Shown: positions 61,201-64,000 of the stretch, piece after piece
Position numbering within the stretch: the first letter of the stretch is position 1
Layout: each line of letters starts with the position of its first letter
Source: Petrosia ficiformis
Taxonomy: Eukaryota; Porifera; Demospongiae; Haplosclerida; Petrosiidae
Length of the DNA: 64,000 nucleotides
Direction of reading: 5' to 3'
Assembly: GCA_947044365.1 (NCBI GenBank)
Contig: OX345642.1
Location: 3,099,598 to 3,163,597, forward strand
Position numbers and translations under genes: made by a program
Notes under the pieces: generated by a model
The model's database searches: none
Told to the model about the DNA's origin: nothing
What the model saw: the letters and a program-made list of their open reading frames with translations, nothing else

Positions 61201-64000
61201 TCATAGTTAGGATGCAATTTATGTGCAGAAATGTTTAATAGCTCACAGGACCACTTCTATGATGTTTTAATGTATATAATTACGGCCATTCCTATGATCG
61301 TTTTCCATGGAGTGAAACTATAAAATTATAATAATGATTTATAATGATGCTTGTGTCACAATGCATTGTATACATAGTTTAGGAAGTTGCGTCATTCGGG
61401 GGCTTGGTCAATTAATGAGCGTGGCGCACAATACAACATGCACTCAAGTTCTACAGACCAGCAGGAAGAAAGTGACTTGTAGCTTACTGGAACTAATAGC
61501 TGTTCTAGCTTAAATATATTCCTAAATTCCTAAAAGAACCTTAAAAAGTAAGAATAGTGGATAATCAAAATAATAATAACAGTCTGTTGTGTTTCAGGCA
61601 TGAGAAAGTCAGTCATGAATACCATAAAGGATACTTTTATCCATGTATCTTATTATAAAATTATGCTTCTGTCACATAAATTATGAAACCCAGAAGAGAA
61701 TGGTGTACTTACTGCTTGAATATCATTACCATACCTTTTTCCCTGACCACTACTATTAAAAAATAATATTTTTGTATTACAATATGAATGTAACATGTAC
61801 CTAGGAACACTTGTTTGTGGAAACAATCCTTGTAAACATGGAGGAATCTGTAGTGAGACTAGTGATAATAAATTCACTTGTGACTGTACAGGAACACTAT
61901 ATCAAGGCTTAACATGTGAACAAGGATTGGTTATTATTACTGAGATAAGTGTACTAACTGTATTTCAGATATCAATGGTTAGTATACTTGCTAGACCAGA
62001 TGAAGAACTTATTGTGGATTTTAACGATGTATGCAGATCATTAGGAGCTGGTCAAGGAATAGTACCAAATGAATGTCAGCAGATTAGATTTACTAGGACT
62101 CAGACAATGATACAAATTCCAATAATTCCTCTTGGTTCTGGCATCTTTGAGTTCAAAATAGGATTAAGTGGTAATAACTCCAGGGATTATGTACAACCTC
62201 AATCTATTCCAGTTGTAGTTGTTAGTCAAGGGCAAGATTCACCATACTTCAATACATTCGGAGATAATATCACTCATTTAACTCGTAGTTGTTGTTCTAG
62301 TAGAACATCTCCATTGATGTGTAAACCATCCATCAGTTCTATTCCTATAGTCTTCCAGTCTTCATGTGACTGGACATCAACAACAGATTCTTTCAGCACA
62401 GGTGGAATTGTTTTCTCTTCTTTTAACAGATTCTACTTGCCAATATCAGTTGCTGGACTAAGTATATCAGAGAATAGGTTGTCACTTTCTGATACTGTCT
62501 GTGGCAGTTGTCCAGGTTTAACCCCACTAAATGAAATAACAGTTTCTAATTCAGAAGATCAAGTGTGCTATTCACATCAACCTACCACTAGTGATGCAGC
62601 AGAGTTTGTTTCGAAACAATCTCTTGAAACATCATTCATTTCCACAATACAAGATTCCCTACTCCCAACCTGGTTGAGACTTAGTGTTCCTAGTGATGAT
62701 GGAAGACAAACAGTAGAACAAGGAGATTTACTTATTGATATTATTGAAGATGAAGTTCTTATAAACAACATATTTTGTCCACGTATGATTATTGATAGTA
62801 CTGGATACTTTGCACTATTATTACACAATGGACCTCTTAAAGTTGAACTTCAGTCCTCAATGAATTCATATGAAACACAAGCTTTTATGTCACCTCCTAG
62901 AAGATCCTATTATTGTATAGGTGTTAATTTATGTTTAGATAGCAGCTCTCCAGTATATATAGGAATTCCACCATCTGCTCAGTCAGCATTACAAAATATA
63001 AGCTTCTTATCTGAATATATCGACAAAGGATGGAACTTGACATTCCTTAGCACTATCATTCGAAACCTGAATGCTCAAACAGCAGGAATGGTAAGTAAGA
63101 TCAATTACTGGAATGGTATCACTCCAAACTATAATCCACCTTTTCCACGAGCTGATATATCTGTTAACATGGAAGCATCGGGTCAATTTGAATACGGTGA
63201 TACTTCTGTGAGTGTAAAGTTTGGAGGGATTTACTTATATCAATACACCACAGAAATGAATGAGGTAAATGAATAAAATTAGCTGTACTAGTAGTAATAG
63301 TTCTATTATATTATTATTGTTGTAGGAGACTATTGCTACTGCTGATGGAAACCATACAGTGACTATCAAAACTAAAATATTTGGTGAAGATGAGAGCTTA
63401 GAATTAGAAGAGATATCAAATTCAGCATTCATTTATCACCAGGGTAAGTCTTTCTTTTACACATGATACTATACCTGTTTAAACAAATATATATATAGAA
63501 AACGGGTCAAGTTGTACAACACAAAATGCTCCAGGAATCGCATGGAAATTAACATATAGACCTCAACCAAGTCAAGACTTCTACCTGAATCTCCTATCAC
63601 TCCCATTTGATACACCTAACTGTCCTGTTGATGTATTTCTTAATCTGGATTCAAACAAAGACATGAATGGAGTTAGTTTCTATTCCACATGTCTCATAAT
63701 TAGATATGACGAACTCTTATTTGTGGGTCTCACTCACAAATTCTACATTCCTCTTGACAATGAGACAATTTGTACATCAATCAATATGACCAATCAGTTT
63801 CCCAATTATCAGAGTTTCAGTTTGTTGATTCACTCAACATTTCCATCAACACAATCAATGGGTATTCCATTAGGTTCATTCTTTAGGCTTCTATCAAGTA
63901 GTGATAATACAGCAGTGTCATTTGGATTCTCAAGTTGTAATAAAAGTAAAGTGGGTCTTCTACATTCTGTCGACATTACTGTGTTAGGCACTACTTTTAC
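54915..64000 (+). CDS. Gene 4: 5' part of SMB-SRCR-EGF-CCP-core protein, cut by window end
   Basis: Exons: 54915-54996, 55058-55201, 55588-55755, 55813-55983, 56200-56292, 56350-56442, 56494-56619, 57842-57961, 58640-58759, (58783-58902 duplicated), 59367-59492, 59548-59667, 60180-60299, 60713-61090, 61805-63264, 63326-63443, 63499 to beyond 64000. Phases join as in gene 2, to which the first 12 exons are nearly identical in sequence and spacing. Its EGF 8 keeps all six Cys. The extra EGF copy at 58783 is separated from its parent by only 23 bp. After the CCP pair comes the EGF-core exon, followed by the coiled-coil exon, which is still open at the window edge. Confidence 0.85.
55588..55983 (+). 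CDS. Gene 4 SRCR domain (two exons)
   Basis: Exons 55588-55755 and 55813-55983, phase 1-1. Same domain as gene 2 with a few substitutions (for example [10 protein letters not shown] for [10 protein letters not shown]). Confidence 0.8.
56200..56619 (+). CDS. Gene 4 EGF domains 1-3
   Basis: Exons 56200-56292, 56350-56442 and 56494-56619. Two short EGFs ([24 protein letters not shown]) and one calcium-binding EGF starting DINEC. Confidence 0.88.
56620..57841 (+). other. Gene 4 intron, empty-site counterpart
   Basis: A 1.2-kb intron aligned with 4847-7221 of gene 2 but lacking both TTAA-flanked MITEs. Nothing coding is seen. Confidence 0.75.
57842..57961 (+). CDS. Gene 4 EGF domain 4 (calcium-binding)
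   Basis: A 40-codon phase 1-1 exon, DINEC start, same protein sequence as gene 2 exon 7222-7341. Confidence 0.9.
58638..58923 (+). repeat. Exact 143-bp tandem duplication including an EGF exon
   Basis: 58638-58780 is repeated at 58781-58923 with no visible difference. Each copy holds the acceptor AG, the whole 120-bp EGF exon (58640-58759 and 58783-58902), the donor and 21 bp of intron. The space between the exon copies is only 23 bp. Confidence 0.92.
58640..58902 (+). CDS. Gene 4 EGF domain 5, duplicated exon
   Basis: Exons 58640-58759 and 58783-58902, each encoding a calcium-binding EGF beginning DINEC. Reading through the 23-bp gap meets TAG at once (GGT TAG), and 23 bp is too short for normal spliceosomal removal. 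One of the two copies is probably skipped. The first has the better acceptor (pyrimidine-rich). Confidence 0.75.
59367..60299 (+). CDS. Gene 4 EGF domains 6-8
   Basis: Exons 59367-59492 (EIDEC), 59548-59667 (DINEC) and 60180-60299 (DIDEC), all phase 1-1. All 18 Cys are present, unlike gene 2. Confidence 0.9.
60581..60663. repeat. Small TIR element, uninterrupted copy
   Basis: ATACACCTATTTGTCGGG at the left and CCCTCCAAGTAGGTGCAT at the right form imperfect inverted repeats about 83 bp apart. It is the counterpart of the two halves around the Gypsy element in gene 2. Confidence 0.6.
60713..61090 (+). CDS. Gene 4 CCP/sushi pair
   Basis: A 126-codon phase 1-1 exon with two CCP modules, similar to 16775-17152 and 28951-29331. 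Cys and Trp positions are kept. Confidence 0.92.
61280..61445 (+). repeat. Dispersed AT-rich repeat copy
   Basis: Contains AGTTTAGGAAGTTGCGTCAT and GGTCAATTAATGAGCGTGGC, the forward orientation of the 22310-22560 repeat, in the intron before the core exon. Confidence 0.6.
61805..63264 (+). CDS. Gene 4 EGF plus core domain
   Basis: A 1460-bp exon, phase 1 to 0, with EGF ([12 protein letters not shown]) and all core motifs ([32 protein letters not shown]). The last motif reads [11 protein letters not shown] instead of [11 protein letters not shown]. Most like the gene 3 core. Confidence 0.9.
63326..64000 (+). CDS. Gene 4 core continuation and start of coiled-coil exon (cut)
   Basis: Exon 63326-63443 (phase 0-1) and an exon from 63499 that is open to the window edge. 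The visible part matches the globular N-part of the large exon in genes 2 and 3 ([17 protein letters not shown]). One Ser codon of the SSSSDSKVG motif is changed to Cys. Confidence 0.85.

Noticed and set aside
1..64000. Bacterial or viral genomic island
   Set aside because: Spliced animal-type exons, GT-AG introns and metazoan extracellular domains throughout; the only virus-like genes are LTR retrotransposons.

Overview
The window is AT-rich nuclear DNA of an animal. Extracellular domains (EGF, CCP/sushi, SRCR, Kunitz, TIL, somatomedin B, NIDO, Ig) are each carried on one or two short exons with GT-AG introns, mostly 50-600 bp, and the introns hold Copia and Gypsy retrotransposons and small DNA transposons. 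Gene density, domain mix and short introns suggest a sponge (Demospongiae, Amphimedon-like). That assignment is inference; no marker gene is present. I found no rRNA, no functional tRNA, no CRISPR and nothing bacterial.

All host genes are on the + strand and belong to one tandem family. Gene 1 (260-2202) is only the 3' end of a copy. Gene 2 (3121-36679) appears complete: signal peptide, somatomedin B, SRCR, eight EGFs, two CCPs, EGF plus a large unrecognised core, a coiled-coil exon, then a second round of EGFs, CCPs, core and coiled coil, and finally TIL, Kunitz and a Cys-rich tail. Gene 3 (36987-53993) starts instead with a NIDO domain. It carries the core, coiled coil, two Ig domains, a SEA-like segment, a GCC2/GCC3 motif and a long series of TIL, Kunitz and an unnamed Cys repeat before the same tail. 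Gene 4 (54915 to beyond 64000) repeats the start of gene 2. No membrane segment is seen near the C-termini, so the products are probably secreted matrix or recognition proteins.

The first 9.5 kb and 51951-60.4 kb are nearly the same sequence: gene 1 copies the end of gene 3 and gene 4 copies the start of gene 2. The array therefore looks like a two-gene unit repeated at about 52 kb. Gene 2 has an internal module duplication with breakpoints inside exons, gene 3 lacks the exon(s) expected between NIDO and core, and gene 4 has a tandem EGF-exon duplication that leaves a 23-bp intron.

Mobile DNA sits in the introns. A decayed Gypsy element (9930-16672), itself inside a short TIR element, is split by a Copia element (11175-15702) with an intact 1309-codon ORF and LTRs in which I see no differences. 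A defective Copia (18178-22307), a Gypsy remnant (about 38291-40003), a 315-bp palindrome (41288-41602), a hAT-type MITE (1746-2072) and two TTAA-flanked MITEs (5750-6305, 6439-7052) are also present. The duplicated regions show the unoccupied sites of the last three.
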